Positions 25,952 through 36,016 of a DNA stretch of 64,000 nucleotides are shown one piece after another. Numbering within the stretch: position 1 is the first letter of the stretch; each line of letters begins with the position of its first letter. A program made the position numbers and the translations under genes. Under the pieces are notes generated by a model, which did no database searches, was not told the DNA's origin, and worked only from the letters and a program-made list of their open reading frames with translations. This DNA is from CAVXGU01 sp963761615 (GTDB taxonomy: Bacteria > Acidobacteriota > Vicinamibacteria > Vicinamibacterales > CAVVIG01): assembly GCA_963761615.1 (NCBI GenBank), contig CAVXGU010000003.1:186001-250000 (forward strand). The letters run 5' to 3'.

Positions 25952-27133
25952 GTGGCGCTGATTCTGGCGGTCGGTTCCGGCCGCCGTCTCCACGAAGTGC
26001 GTCAAGCGCTGGTTGGTCACGAGGTGGCGTCCAGGGACAGCTGCGCCGGAGCGGAGGGCGCCGTCGATCGCGCCCCGGATCTCGTCCTCTTCGCCGAGAT
26101 GGTCCCGGCCACCGACGCGCGCGAGCTGTGCGCGCGGCTGCGTGACCGGACGGGCGGTCGCGACGTGCCCACGCTCACGATTCCCGCCGCGGGCGACGAG
26201 CCCACGCCGTGGGATCCCCGCGCGTTCACCCTTCAGATCGATCAGGAGTTGTACGCGCCGCTCGCTGTCGCGGCGCGGGCCATGGCGGCCTTTGCGAAAG
26301 CGCGACACGACGCCTGGACGAACCCGGTCCCGGACGTGCTCGATTCGCCGATCGACGAGGCGCCCGCGCCGGTTTCGGTGCCGGAGCCCGAGCCCGCCGG
26401 CGAGCCCGAGTCCGAGCGCGAACCGTGGCTGGGTCCGCTCGTGGCCTCAGCCGGCCGCGGTATGGGATCGGCGGCGCGCACGGTCGGCAGGCCTCTCGTG
26501 AAATGGGGAGCGCGGGCCGCGGTGGTGGTCCTCGTGCTCGGGCTGGCGGGAGCCGGTGCGCTCGCGGGCCGGCCGTACGTCAGCCAGTGGCTCCGCGCGT
26601 GGCGCCAGCGTTCGGCGGCTCCGAATCCGGCTGCCACGTCAGTACCGGCCCCTGCCGCGGCGGCCACGCCGCCGCCGGCGCCGGACGGCCGGTCCGATCG
26701 CCCCGCGGATCTCGACTCGACGCCGGGCTGGGTGGCGGTGTTCGCCCCCATCGAGCTGACCGCCACCGACGGGGGCCAGCCGCTGATCATGGACGACCAT
26801 GACGAGATCATGCTGCCGCCGGGGCCGCACGAGATCCACTTCAGCAATCAGCGGTTCGGCTTCGAGGACGTCGAAAAGGTGACCGTTCAGCCCGGCGCGA
26901 TGACGCGCGTGACGATCGTCCCGCCGAAGTCCTCGATCTCGATCTCCGCGAGCGTGCCGGCGGACGTGTCGATCGACGGCCAGTCGGTGGGCCGGACGCC
27001 GATCGTCGATCTTCCCATCGATCTCGGCACGCGGGAGATCGTCCTGAAGGCCGCGTCCGGCGAGGAGCGCCGCCGCGTCGTGCCGATCACCGTGACCCCC
27101 GTGGCCGTCGACGTCGACTTCTCTCAGCCCTGA
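25952..27133 (+). CDS. Pseudo-receiver, transmembrane and PEGA-domain protein
   Basis: The 393-residue protein starts at a GTG. Residues 1-85 have the pattern of a response-regulator receiver, but where the phosphorylated Asp belongs the sequence is DLVLFAEMVP, with Ala instead of Asp, so it cannot be phosphorylated there. A Glu/Pro-rich linker (about 130-155) precedes one transmembrane helix (about 189-212). A Pro/Ala-rich spacer follows, and then a periplasmic PEGA domain (about 329-375, SVPADVSIDGQSVGRTPI). PEGA domains are surface-associated beta modules of uncertain role. Topology is cytoplasmic N-terminus, periplasmic C-terminus. It is divergent from the PilZ coiled-coil gene and followed by a cupin gene ten bases downstream. 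Confidence 0.72.
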   Translation: MALILAVGSGRRLHEVRQALVGHEVASRDSCAGAEGAVDRAPDLVLFAEMVPATDARELCARLRDRTGGRDVPTLTIPAAGDEPTPWDPRAFTLQIDQELYAPLAVAARAMAAFAKARHDAWTNPVPDVLDSPIDEAPAPVSVPEPEPAGEPESEREPWLGPLVASAGRGMGSAARTVGRPLVKWGARAAVVVLVLGLAGAGALAGRPYVSQWLRAWRQRSAAPNPAATSVPAPAAAATPPPAPDGRSDRPADLDSTPGWVAVFAPIELTATDGGQPLIMDDHDEIMLPPGPHEIHFSNQRFGFEDVEKVTVQPGAMTRVTIVPPKSSISISASVPADVSIDGQSVGRTPIVDLPIDLGTREIVLKAASGEERRRVVPITVTPVAVDVDFSQP

Positions 27134-27143
27134 GGAGGATCCC

Positions 27144-27524
27144 GTGAAGCGAATCATCCTGTGCGCGGCGCTCGTCGTGTGGGCGGCGGCGGGACTCGGT
27201 GCCCAGGCGGTCGGCGACGCCGCCCGCGCGCGTCCGGTGGCCGGCGACCCGGGCATCTCGTCGATGGTGGTGTCCGACATGCCGCAGTACCGCGTGCTGC
27301 GCGACTACGCCGAGCCGGGCGCCACGCGGCGCATGCACGCGCACACGGACGCGACCTACCACGTGTTCGTGCTGGTCACCGGGAAGCTCAGGCTGACCGT
27401 CGCAGGACAGGACCCGATCGAGGTCAACGCCGGCGACGTGCTGAACCTGAAGGGCGGCGTCATGCACGGCTTCACCAACATCGGCGACGTCACGGCCACC
27501 ATCGTCGAAGTATTCGGCAAGTGA
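27144..27524 (+). CDS. Exported single-domain cupin
   Basis: The 126-residue product has a cleavable signal peptide (MKRIILCAALVVWAAAGLGA) and one cupin barrel. The metal-binding pattern is readable as H65-x-H67 with H73 and then H108 (GVMHGF), so a metal ion is likely bound. The start is a GTG with GAGGAGG seven to twelve bases upstream. The upstream gene ends only ten bases away, so the two are co-transcribed. Cupins of this size often act as binding or isomerase-like enzymes. No substrate can be proposed. Confidence 0.75.
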   Translation: MKRIILCAALVVWAAAGLGAQAVGDAARARPVAGDPGISSMVVSDMPQYRVLRDYAEPGATRRMHAHTDATYHVFVLVTGKLRLTVAGQDPIEVNAGDVLNLKGGVMHGFTNIGDVTATIVEVFGK

Positions 27525-27550
27525 CCGCAGGGACGCCGCGCCGCGGTCAC
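27521..27550. terminator. Bidirectional hairpin overlapping two convergent stop codons
   Basis: A perfect 8-bp inverted repeat, GTGACCGC (27521-27528) and GCGGTCAC (27543-27550), with a 14-base loop, includes the stop codons of the cupin gene and of the convergent permease gene. There is no U-run. It is a plausible transcript end for both strands. Confidence 0.6.
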
Positions 27551-30210
27551 TCTCCCCGCAGGCTCCTCGCGGGATCGATGAGCGTCGCGCGGCGCGCCGG
27601 GATCCAGGCCGACACCGCCGCCACGGCCAGGAGCAGCACGATCGTCGCCGCGAACGTCGCCAGGTCGGTCGGCGTCACGCCGAAGAGCACGGGCTCGAGG
27701 AAGCGTGTGAGGCCCACGGCGGCCAGCGTTCCGAGCGCGACGCCGGCGAGCGCGGGCGCGATGCCGGTCGCCATCACGGGTGCGAGGATCTGGCCGGGGC
27801 TCGCCCCGAGCGCCAGGCGAACCCCGATCTCCTGCTCGCGCTCGCCGACGGCGTAGCTGACGACGCCGTAGATGCCGAAGACGCAGAGCGCCAGCGCGAG
27901 CAGGGCGAAACCGCCCGCCAGCTGCATCGCGAACCGGCGCCTCGCCGCCTTGTCGCGGTAGAGCGCGTCCACCGTGTCGAACGACAGCAGCGGCAGACCG
28001 GGATCGATCTTCCACACGGCGTCCCGCACCGCCGGGGCCAGCGACGACGGGTCGACGCCCGGTCTCGCGCGCACCACGAGCACTTCCCACGAGAGCCACG
28101 TCCACGCGGGGGCCCGCTGCCCGTAGGACACGAACATCGCCGGCCGTGCGGGCGCGTCGAGCCCGTCGTCCTTCGTGTCGCCGATGACGCCGACAATCTC
28201 GTACCACGGCCCGCCCGGTCCAGCGAAGCTCAGGTGGTGGCCGACGGCTGACGCTCCCTTCCAGAACCGGTCTGCCAGCGCCTCGTTGACCACCACGACC
28301 GGCGGGGCGCCGCGGCGGTCGGTGTCGCGGATCGTCCGGCCCTCGACGACGGGCACGCGCAGGGTCTCGAAGTACCCGGGCGAGACGGTGAGGAGGCTGA
28401 CGGGGTCTTCGCGTCCGCTCGGGTTCGCGGCCGGTTTGCCCTGGATCGCGAAGCCGAATGTCATCGCGTTGCCGTACAGAGGCGGATCGCTCGCCAGCGC
28501 AGCCGCCGCGACACCCGGGATGGCGCGCGTCCGCCGCGCGAGCTCGGCGTAGAAGCGCTCCTGTGCCGGCTCATCCCCGTAGCGCGCCGCCGGCAGGTCG
28601 AGCGAGGCCTCGGCCAGGCCGTCTGGAGCGAACCCGTAGTCGACCGCGGACAGGCGGCTGAAGCTGCGGACGAGCAGCGCCGCCGCGATGACCAGCGCGA
28701 TCGAGAGCGCGAACTGCGCCACGAGCAGCGCCCCGCGCAGCCGCCCGGTCTGGACGTCGCCGTGCGTTCGGACGGACTGGAGCGCCGGACGCAGATCGCG
28801 CCGGGCGACCCGGACGGCCGGCACGAGGCCGACCGCGAGGGAGGTCAGGAGCGTCAGGCCCGCGGCGACGCCGACGACCACGGGATCGATCGAGACGTGG
28901 GTGACGAGGGGGATGTCGGCGGGCATGGCCGCGAGCAGCGCCGGCAGGCTCAGGGCGAGCAGGCTGATGCCCAGCCCGCCGCCGATGGTGCCCATCACGA
29001 GCACTTCGGTCACGATCTGGCGCACGAGGCGGCCGCCGCCGGCGCCGACGGCCGCCCGCAGCGCGAACTCCGTTTCCCGGCGCCGGGCCCGCGCGAGCAG
29101 CAGGCTCGCCAGGTTGGCGCACGCGGCGAGCAGCACGGTGAGCGCGAGGAGCGCCAGCGTGACGAGTAGCGGCTCGACCTCGCCCACCATGTCCCGGTGG
29201 AGGGGCACGACATTCGCACTCCAGCCCTCCATGAACTCCGGATAGAGCCGTGCGTCGCGCGCCGCAATGGCCGCGAGCTCGGCTTCGGCCGCCTGCGGCG
29301 TCACGCCGGGCTTCAGCCGGGCGACGATGTGCCAGTTGTGCGATCGGCGCTCGTTGCGCTCGCCCGCCGAGAACGTCGCCGGCACCCAGACCTGCGTCCT
29401 GGGGGTCGGGAAGTCGAATCCGGCGGGCATGACGCCCACGATTGTGTAGGGCCGGTCGTTCAGGTCGACGACCTTCCCGATGGCGGACGGGTCGGCCCCG
29501 AACCGGTCCTGCCAGAAGGCATGGCTGATGAGGACTTCGTCGGCTTCTGCCGGCGGCGCGAGCTCGGGGGTGTGGAACAGGCGGCCGACGAGGGGCGCGA
29601 CCCCCAGGGTCTCGAAGGCGGACGCCGTGATGCGCGTCGTCTCGACGCGGGCCGGTTGACCGCTGCCGGTCATCGCCATGCCGAAGGAGCCGCCCGTGTG
29701 CGCGCCCATCGCCGCGAACGAGGTTGCCTGCTCCTTCCAGTCGAAGAAGTTCCCGGGCGAGACGACGTTGCGCGTGTTGCCCTGCGGCGAGGTTTCCCAG
29801 AGCCGGACGAGCCGGTCGGGCGCGCGGAAGGGCAGCGGGCGCACGAGGACGGCGTTCACGACGCTGAAGGTGGCGGCGTTGGTGCCGACTCCGAGGGCGA
29901 GCGTCAGGACGACGACGAGGGCGACGCCCGGGGAGCGCCGCATCTGCCGTAGCGCGTAGCGGATGTCGGATCGCAGCTCGTCGAGCAGCCGGACGCCCCG
30001 GGCATCGCGGCTCTCCTCCTTCCAGCGCACCGCGTCTCCGAACTCGCGGCGCGCCAGCCGCTCGGCGTCGTCGCGCGTGCGGCCCGCGGCCACGAGCGCG
30101 TCGATCCGCGCGTCGAGATGGAAGCGCCATTCACGGTCCATGTCGCGCTCGACGCGGCGCCCGAGGAGCGCCGCGCGCAGCCACGAGGCGAGGCGGGAGC
30201 GCAGGCTCAT
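27547..30210 (-). CDS. ADOP-type MacB/FtsX-like ABC permease with N-terminal cytoplasmic region
   Basis: This intact 887-residue permease has the whole ADOP layout. Residues 1-80 are a cytoplasmic segment (RVERDMDREWRFHLDARIDAL, then ARREFGDAVRWKEESRDARG) common in ADOP proteins coupled to PadR. They are followed by MacB-like periplasmic domains (TIVGVMPAGFDFP) and two FtsX cores (RRETEFALRAAVGAGGGRL and EREQEIGVRLALGASPGQIL). It ends in IPARRATLIDPARSLRGE. The ATG at 30208-30210 overlaps the PadR stop by four bases, so production of the permease is tied to the regulator. No ATPase is adjacent, and no substrate can be assigned. Its integrity contrasts with the broken copy at 5582-8027. Confidence 0.92.
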   Translation of the reverse strand: MSLRSRLASWLRAALLGRRVERDMDREWRFHLDARIDALVAAGRTRDDAERLARREFGDAVRWKEESRDARGVRLLDELRSDIRYALRQMRRSPGVALVVVLTLALGVGTNAATFSVVNAVLVRPLPFRAPDRLVRLWETSPQGNTRNVVSPGNFFDWKEQATSFAAMGAHTGGSFGMAMTGSGQPARVETTRITASAFETLGVAPLVGRLFHTPELAPPAEADEVLISHAFWQDRFGADPSAIGKVVDLNDRPYTIVGVMPAGFDFPTPRTQVWVPATFSAGERNERRSHNWHIVARLKPGVTPQAAEAELAAIAARDARLYPEFMEGWSANVVPLHRDMVGEVEPLLVTLALLALTVLLAACANLASLLLARARRRETEFALRAAVGAGGGRLVRQIVTEVLVMGTIGGGLGISLLALSLPALLAAMPADIPLVTHVSIDPVVVGVAAGLTLLTSLAVGLVPAVRVARRDLRPALQSVRTHGDVQTGRLRGALLVAQFALSIALVIAAALLVRSFSRLSAVDYGFAPDGLAEASLDLPAARYGDEPAQERFYAELARRTRAIPGVAAAALASDPPLYGNAMTFGFAIQGKPAANPSGREDPVSLLTVSPGYFETLRVPVVEGRTIRDTDRRGAPPVVVVNEALADRFWKGASAVGHHLSFAGPGGPWYEIVGVIGDTKDDGLDAPARPAMFVSYGQRAPAWTWLSWEVLVVRARPGVDPSSLAPAVRDAVWKIDPGLPLLSFDTVDALYRDKAARRRFAMQLAGGFALLALALCVFGIYGVVSYAVGEREQEIGVRLALGASPGQILAPVMATGIAPALAGVALGTLAAVGLTRFLEPVLFGVTPTDLATFAATIVLLLAVAAVSAWIPARRATLIDPARSLRGE

Positions 30211-30539
30211 ACGTCCTTGGGCTTGGCCGCGAGGACCAGGCGGATGGCGCCGGAGAGCCGGTCCCAGTACGCGACCTCCTCGCGCAGGCGGCGCTGTCCG
30301 GCAGCGGTCAACCGGTAGTACTTGGCACGGCGTCGATTCTCCGACTCGCCCCAAGTGGAGGCGATGAGACCCTGGTGCTCGAGGCGGTAGAGCGCCGGGT
30401 AGAGCGATCCCTGCTGGATCTGCAGGGCGTCGCGCGAGATCTGCTGAATCCGGAGGAGCACGCCGTAACCGTGCAGGGGCCCCAGCGAGACCGCCTTGAG
30501 AATGAGCAGGTCGAGCGTGCCCTGGAGGAGCTCGGTCAT
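30207..30539 (-). CDS. PadR-family transcriptional regulator
   Basis: The 110-residue protein is a small winged-helix repressor. Its N-terminal MTELLQGTLDLLILKAVSLG and HGYGVLLRIQQISRD are the typical PadR start, and the recognition part reads IQQGSLYPALYRLEHQGLI, with the wing at ENRRRAKYYRLTAAG. PadR proteins of this subgroup generally respond to small toxic or signal molecules. The gene is co-translated with the ADOP permease behind it. Twin palindromes over its own promoter (30548-30599) suggest that it represses its own operon. Confidence 0.93.
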   Translation of the reverse strand: MTELLQGTLDLLILKAVSLGPLHGYGVLLRIQQISRDALQIQQGSLYPALYRLEHQGLIASTWGESENRRRAKYYRLTAAGQRRLREEVAYWDRLSGAIRLVLAAKPKDV

Positions 30540-30547
30540 CGTGCGTT

Positions 30548-30599
30548 CTCTCCTAGACGCCCAAGGAGAATAAATTCGCTCTCCTAGGATGTCAAGGAG
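30548..30599 (-). promoter_or_regulatory. padR-ADOP promoter with twin palindromic operators
   Basis: On the minus strand a perfect -35 TTGACA (30590-30595) is separated by exactly 17 bp from a -10-like TATTCT (30567-30572). Two copies of a 21-base unit, CTCTCCTAG-N5-CAAGGAG read on the plus strand, lie at 30548-30568 and 30579-30599, 31 bp apart (three helical turns). Each copy is an inverted repeat matching at six of seven positions. One covers the -35 and the other the end of the -10 and the likely start site, which fits autorepression by the PadR protein. Confidence 0.82.
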
Positions 30600-30898
30600 T
30601 CAGTTCCGTGCGCTTCATAAGAGAACGCTATGAATGTCGCCGTCAGCCAGACGAGCGACACGTTGGAACCCCGCGGAAAAACGCCATTTCCGGTCGACTG
30701 GCCGTGTGTGCACGCCGACCTGCTCTTTGAAAAGCGTAAGGCTGTCGCGTTTCGATCGGCGCGTCGGGCCGCGCGATCGCCGTCCGACGCCACGATCGCG
30801 CGTTTTGCCGAGGAAACACGCGCGATCGCGGCCGTGGTCCGTGCCTTGCACAATGCCGCCGCACGTTCCGGACATTCCCGAACAGGAGGCGTGCAGGT

Positions 30899-33800
30899 AT
30901 GCGGAGTCTCGTTCGATCGAGCGCGCACATGGTGCGAGTCGCCGTCGGTGCGGCGGTGCTCGCACTGGCCGTTCCGATGCTGGCCCATGCGCAGTCGTTT
31001 CAGGGCAGCATTCGCGGCACCGTGAAAGACGCCCAGGGCGTCATTCCCGGCGTCGCCGTCACGCTCGTCAACCAGTCGACCGGTGCCACGCGCGACACGG
31101 TCACCAATGGCATTGGCGAGTACTCGTTTCCCGCCATCGACCCCGGTCCGTACACCCTGCGCGCGAGCGTGCCCGGGTACCGCACGTACGAGAACAAGAG
31201 CGTCGTCGTGACGACGACGGCCAGTCTCGACGTCCCGATCACGATGGAGGTGGGCGCCCTGCAGGAGAACGTCACGGTGACGGCCGCCGCGCCGCTCATC
31301 GAGACGAGCAGCGCCTCCGAGAGCAATACCCTGAGCCAGGAGAGCTTCCGCCAGCTGCCCTCGGAGGGGCGGAGCGTGTTCCTGATGGCGACGCTCGAGC
31401 CGACGGTGGTGGCGAGTGCCAACGCGCACTGGAACCGGATGCAGGACCAGTCGGGCAACTCGGCGCTCTCGATGGGCGGCGGCGCGGTCCGGTCCAACAA
31501 CTTCCTGATCGACGGCTTCCCGACCACGGACGTGCAGAACCGGTCGTCGATCAACCCGACGATGGAAGCGCTGCAGGACGCGCGCGTCCAGATCCACACC
31601 TACGACGCGGAGATGGGGCGCACCGGCGGCGGCGTGATGAACATGACCGCGCGCTCCGGCGGCAACCGCTTCGCGGCCTCGGGCTACACGGTCTTCCGGC
31701 CGACGGCGCTGCAGAACGAGCTCCTCGTGCCGCAGCTGCAGGGCCAGGTGTTCCGGCCGGAGTACTGGCGCAACGGCGGCGGTGGCATCGGCGGCCCGAT
31801 CGTCCAGAACAAGACGTTCTTCTGGTTCGCCGGCGAGAAGTACGTCGACAACCAGCCGCAGGCCGCCTCGTACCTCGTGCCGACCCTGGCCGAGATCAAC
31901 GGCGACTTCTCGGGGCTGACGCGCAGCGGCAAGCTCGTGCCGATCATCGACCCGCTGACGGGGCAGCCCTTCCCCGGCAACATCATCCCGGCGGGCCGAC
32001 TGAACTTCACCGGCGCCAAGATCGCCAGCTACTTCCCGACGGCGACCACCCAGGTCGACAACGGGACGCAGAACTACAGCTACACGGACGTGCTGCCGAA
32101 CACGGCGTACCAGTGGACGCTGAAGATCAACCACAACTTCAGCAACGCGGTGTCGGTGAGCGGGTTCTACCTGCGGCAGAAGACCGGGGAGAACAGCTAC
32201 AACCTGAACCCGGAGAACAAGTTCGCGGGCACGCAGTATTACCTGGCGCGGTCCGACAACACGCTCGTGCTGAACGGCACGTGGGTGATGAACTCGTCGA
32301 CGGTGCTCACGCTGCGGGGCGGGTACAACCGGTTCCCCGACGGGAACCAGCTGCCGGTGTCCTTCGACGCGACGACGCTGTGGCCGGACAACCCGGCCTA
32401 CACGAGCGCGTTCACCGACGCGAACCGCTTCCCGTCGACCTCCTACACCGGCTACGCGGGCACGGGCTGGAGCACACGGTCGGACAACGTCTACTACCAG
32501 TACGGGATGAACGGCGCCCTCAGCAAGCTGGCGGGCTCCCACAGCCTCAAGGGCGGCGCGGACTACCGCATCCTCGGCGTGCAGTCGTCCGCCTATGGTG
32601 CGTCGACGGGGTCGTTCACCTTCGACGGCCGGTTCACGGGGAACCCGGTCGCGGACCTGCTGCTCGGCTATCCGGCGAGCGGCAACATTCCGATCTCGGC
32701 CAACCTGGACGGCTACGTGAAGTACGCGGCAGGCTTCGTCCAGGACGACTGGCGGGTGAACAACCGCCTGACGCTCAACTACGGCCTGCGCATCGAGCAC
32801 GAGACGAACCTGCAGGAGCGGAACAACCAGATCACGACTGATTTCGCGCGGACCACGGTCAATCCGCTCAACAGCGAAGTGAACATCCTGAACCCCGTCA
32901 CGGGGGAGCCGGTGACCCTCTACGGCGGGCTGCTGTATGCCGGCCAGAACGGCGCGCCGACGCAGCAGGGCGGCAACGCGAAGATCTCCTACTCGCCGCG
33001 CGTGGGCACGGTGTTCAAGATCGATGACAAGACGGTGCTGCGCGGCGGCTGGGGCGTCTACGTGGCGCCGTGGAACTACGGCGCGGCGGGGACGAGCAGC
33101 TGGGCGCAGTACCGGCTATGCGGCCACGACGGACCTGCAGCAGTCCTCGGGCGGGGTGCCGATCGCCTCGCTGAGCGATCCGTTCCCGAACGGGCTGGTG
33201 CAGCCGTCGGGGCCGTCGCTCGGATTGCTGACGAACATGGGCGCGAACACGACCGTGTATCTGCCGCTCAAGGGGACGCCGAAGGTGAAGCAGGTACTCG
33301 GTGGACCTGCAGCGGGAGTTCGGCGACGGGATCATGCTCGGCGTCGGCTACACGGGCGCGACCGGGACGGACCTGTCCTGGGCGACGAACCTCGACCTCA
33401 ACCAGATCGATCCCGTCTACCAGACGGCGGGGGTGAACACGCTCGGCAACGTCGCGAACCCGTTCTACGGGATCGCGGACGCGGGGCAGTTCGCAGGCCG
33501 CTCGACGATCCAGCTCGGGCAGCTGCTGCGGCCGTATCCGGAGTTCGGCAACATCAGCTGGGCGGGGGCGACGGGCGCGCACTCGCAGTACGACGCGTTC
33601 ATCGTCCAGGGCCGCAAGCGCGTCGACAACGTCTGGGGCGTGGACTTCAGCTACACCTACAGCCGGCTGAACGACAACCAGGTCGGCCAGGGCAACTACT
33701 ACTCGAGCTCCGCCCCGGTGCAGAACATGTACGAGCTGATCCCCTGGTCGTCGTACTACAACCCGGACGCGGAGTACGGGCAGAGCCTGCTCGACTCGCC

Positions 33801-34374
33801 GCACAAGGTCACCATCACGCCGACGCTGCTGCTGCCGTTCGGCCACGGGAAGAAGTGGCTGTCGAACAGCGGATGGGGCGACACGATCCTGGGCGGCTGG
33901 TCGGTGACCGCGGTGCTGCAGCTGCAGAGCGGGTTCCCGATCGGCATCAGTCAGAACATCACGGGCGGGCAGTTCCTGTTCGGCGGGAACATCCGGCCGG
34001 ATCTCGTGGACGGGCAGCCGGTGCTCGCGGCGGGCGACATCACGAGCCGGATCCGGACGAGCACGACCGACAACCAGTACTTCAACCTGGCGGCGTTCCA
34101 GGCGGTGGCGAAGAACACCTTCGGCGACGCGCCGCGGACGCTGCCGGGGGTGCTGTCACCGAGGCGGACGAACTTCAGCATGTCGCTGACCAAGCAGGTG
34201 GCGACAGGGGCCGGGACGAAGGTCGACTTGCGCGTCGAGCTGCTCAACCCGTTCAACATCGTGCAGTGGGCCGCGCCCGCGAGCAACGCCCTGGGCAATT
34301 CGAGCTTCGGCCAGATCTCGAACCAGGCGAACAACATGCGATCGGTTCAATTCACGGTACGCGTGTCGTACTGA
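30899..34374 (+). CDS. Oar-like TonB-dependent outer-membrane receptor (two frameshifts in assembly)
   Basis: A large outer-membrane protein of about 1158 residues. A signal peptide is followed by a carboxypeptidase-regulatory-like beta domain (about residues 33-120, GSIRGTVKDAQGVIPGVAV) and a plug-like domain rich in Asn and Ser (SALSMGGGAVRSNNFLIDGF). A long beta-barrel follows, ending in VQFTVRVSY with a C-terminal aromatic. This is the Oar-type TonB receptor layout expanded in Acidobacteriota. The frame shifts at about 33112 (SWAQY to GYAATTDLQQ) and again at about 33293 (PKVKQ to SVDLQREFGD), each explained by one extra base; the span is two bases over a multiple of three. AGGAGG lies upstream of the ATG. 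A flavin oxidase gene follows after 13 bases, so the receptor and oxidase form an operon. Confidence 0.88.
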
Positions 34375-34387
34375 GCCGGAGGGCGTC

Positions 34388-35965
34388 ATGACGAAGCAGG
34401 ACCCGACAGAGACAGCGCAGATGACCAGGCGGTTCTTCCTGGAGCGCCTCGGAGCCGTCGGCGGCGCGGCCGCCGTGATGGCGGCGATGCGGTCGTGGAA
34501 TCTGATGGCGCAGCGGGTCGAAACGCGTCCACAGCTGAGCGGGCGCGGCACCGGCAAGAAGGTCATCGTGCTGGGCGCTGGCGTGTCGGGGATGACGACC
34601 GGCTACGAGCTGCGCAAGCTCGGTTATGACGTCCAGATTCTCGAGGCGCGCGACCGGGTCGGAGGCGTCAACTGGACCCTCCGGCGCGGCGCGACCCACA
34701 CCGAGCTGGGTCCGAACGGCGAGACCCAGGTCTGCAGCTTCGACGAGGGGCTGTACATGAACGGCGGACCGTGGCGGCTGCCGTACTGGCACACGGGCGT
34801 GCTCGGCTACTGCAAGGAGCTGGGCGTCCCGCTGCAGCTCTTCGTGAACGAGACCGACGCGTCCTACATCTACTACGAGGGTGCCGACATCGGACCGCTG
34901 GCGAACACGCGGGTCCGGCTGCGCGAGGTGAAGGCCGACATGGTCGGCTACACGTCGGAGCTCCTCGCCAAGGCCCTCGCCAACGGCGAGGTGGACGTGG
35001 CGCTGAGCAAGGACGACAAGGATCGCCTCGTCACCTTCCTGGTCAACGAAGGCTACCTGGACCGGGCCGCCTACGCCTACAAGGGCGGGCAGGCGCGGGG
35101 ACCCGGCGACCCGTACAACTTCGACGCGCTGCTGCAGTCGGGCTTCGGCAGCCGCGTGCGGTCGGTGATGGGCGGCACCGGCGAAGCGCCGATGTTCCAG
35201 CCGATCGGCGGCATGGACCAGTTCCCCAAGGGCTTCCAGCGGGCCCTCGGCGACATGATCCGTCTCAACATGGAGATCGTGTCGGTTCACCAGACGGCGG
35301 ACAACGTGAAGGTGGTCTACAAGGACAAGAAGACCGGCCACTCGCACGAGGCCACCGCCGACTTCGTCGTGTCGTGCCTGCCGCTGACGATCGTCTCGAT
35401 GCTCGACATCAACCTGTCGCCGGAGATGGCGGCCGCCGCCAAGGGGATGCCGTACAGCCCGAGCGCCAAGATGGGCCTGCAGATGAAGCGGCGCTTCTGG
35501 GAAGAGGACGATCGGATCTTCGGCGGCCACCTGTACTCGAACCTGCCGTTCGGGGAGTTCTCGTACCCCTCGAACGACTTCTTCACCCAGAAGGGCGTGC
35601 TCCTCGGCTTCTACGGCAACGGCCGCCAGGCCGGCGTCGTCGACATGCCCATCAAGGGGCGCGTCGAGCACGTGCTCACGCACGCGAGCAAGGTGCACCC
35701 GCAGATCCGGGGCGAGTACGAGGCGGCGTACTGCACGTTCTGGGAGAAGATCGAATACAGCCGCGGCGCGTTCGCGACCGGCGGCGGAGGGCGTGGCGGC
35801 CGCGGCGGCGGCGTCGAGAACATCCGCCAGACCCTGCGGAAGCCCGACGGCCGGATCTTCATCGGCTGCGCGGCCATCAGCACCGATCCGGGCTGGCAGC
35901 AGGGCGCGGTCGAAGCGGGCTGGCACGCGGTCGAGACGCTGCACGAGCGCGCGATGATGGCGTAG
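34388..35965 (+). CDS. Tat-exported FAD-dependent amine oxidase
   Basis: The 525-residue product has an N-terminal twin-arginine export signal (TRRFFLERLG at 13-22), so it is secreted folded with its flavin. The FAD-binding motif is at residues 61-68 (VLGAGVSG), with EARDRVGG at the end of the first beta-alpha-beta unit. The C-terminal FAD motif appears as GRIFIGCAAISTDPGWQQGAVEAG. This is the layout of flavin monoamine oxidases, L-amino acid oxidases and tryptophan 2-monooxygenases; the substrate is not evident. A Gly/Arg-rich loop (about 464-475, GGGGRGGRGGGV) is an odd insertion before the last FAD motif. It is co-transcribed with the TonB receptor, suggesting the receptor brings in the substrate or a product. 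Confidence 0.87.
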   Translation: MTKQDPTETAQMTRRFFLERLGAVGGAAAVMAAMRSWNLMAQRVETRPQLSGRGTGKKVIVLGAGVSGMTTGYELRKLGYDVQILEARDRVGGVNWTLRRGATHTELGPNGETQVCSFDEGLYMNGGPWRLPYWHTGVLGYCKELGVPLQLFVNETDASYIYYEGADIGPLANTRVRLREVKADMVGYTSELLAKALANGEVDVALSKDDKDRLVTFLVNEGYLDRAAYAYKGGQARGPGDPYNFDALLQSGFGSRVRSVMGGTGEAPMFQPIGGMDQFPKGFQRALGDMIRLNMEIVSVHQTADNVKVVYKDKKTGHSHEATADFVVSCLPLTIVSMLDINLSPEMAAAAKGMPYSPSAKMGLQMKRRFWEEDDRIFGGHLYSNLPFGEFSYPSNDFFTQKGVLLGFYGNGRQAGVVDMPIKGRVEHVLTHASKVHPQIRGEYEAAYCTFWEKIEYSRGAFATGGGGRGGRGGGVENIRQTLRKPDGRIFIGCAAISTDPGWQQGAVEAGWHAVETLHERAMMA

Positions 35966-35967
35966 TG

Positions 35968-35985
35968 AAGCCCGGCCTTGGGCTT
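35968..35985 (+). terminator. Terminator-like hairpin after the amine oxidase gene
   Basis: AAGCCC-GGCCTT-GGGCTT forms a perfect 6-bp stem three bases after the stop codon (35963-35965). It lies between convergent genes. The weak T-rich sequence after it is not a proper U-tract. Confidence 0.5.
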
Positions 35986-36016
35986 GGTGTCTCGGCGGTG
36001 AACTCTGCGCTGACCC

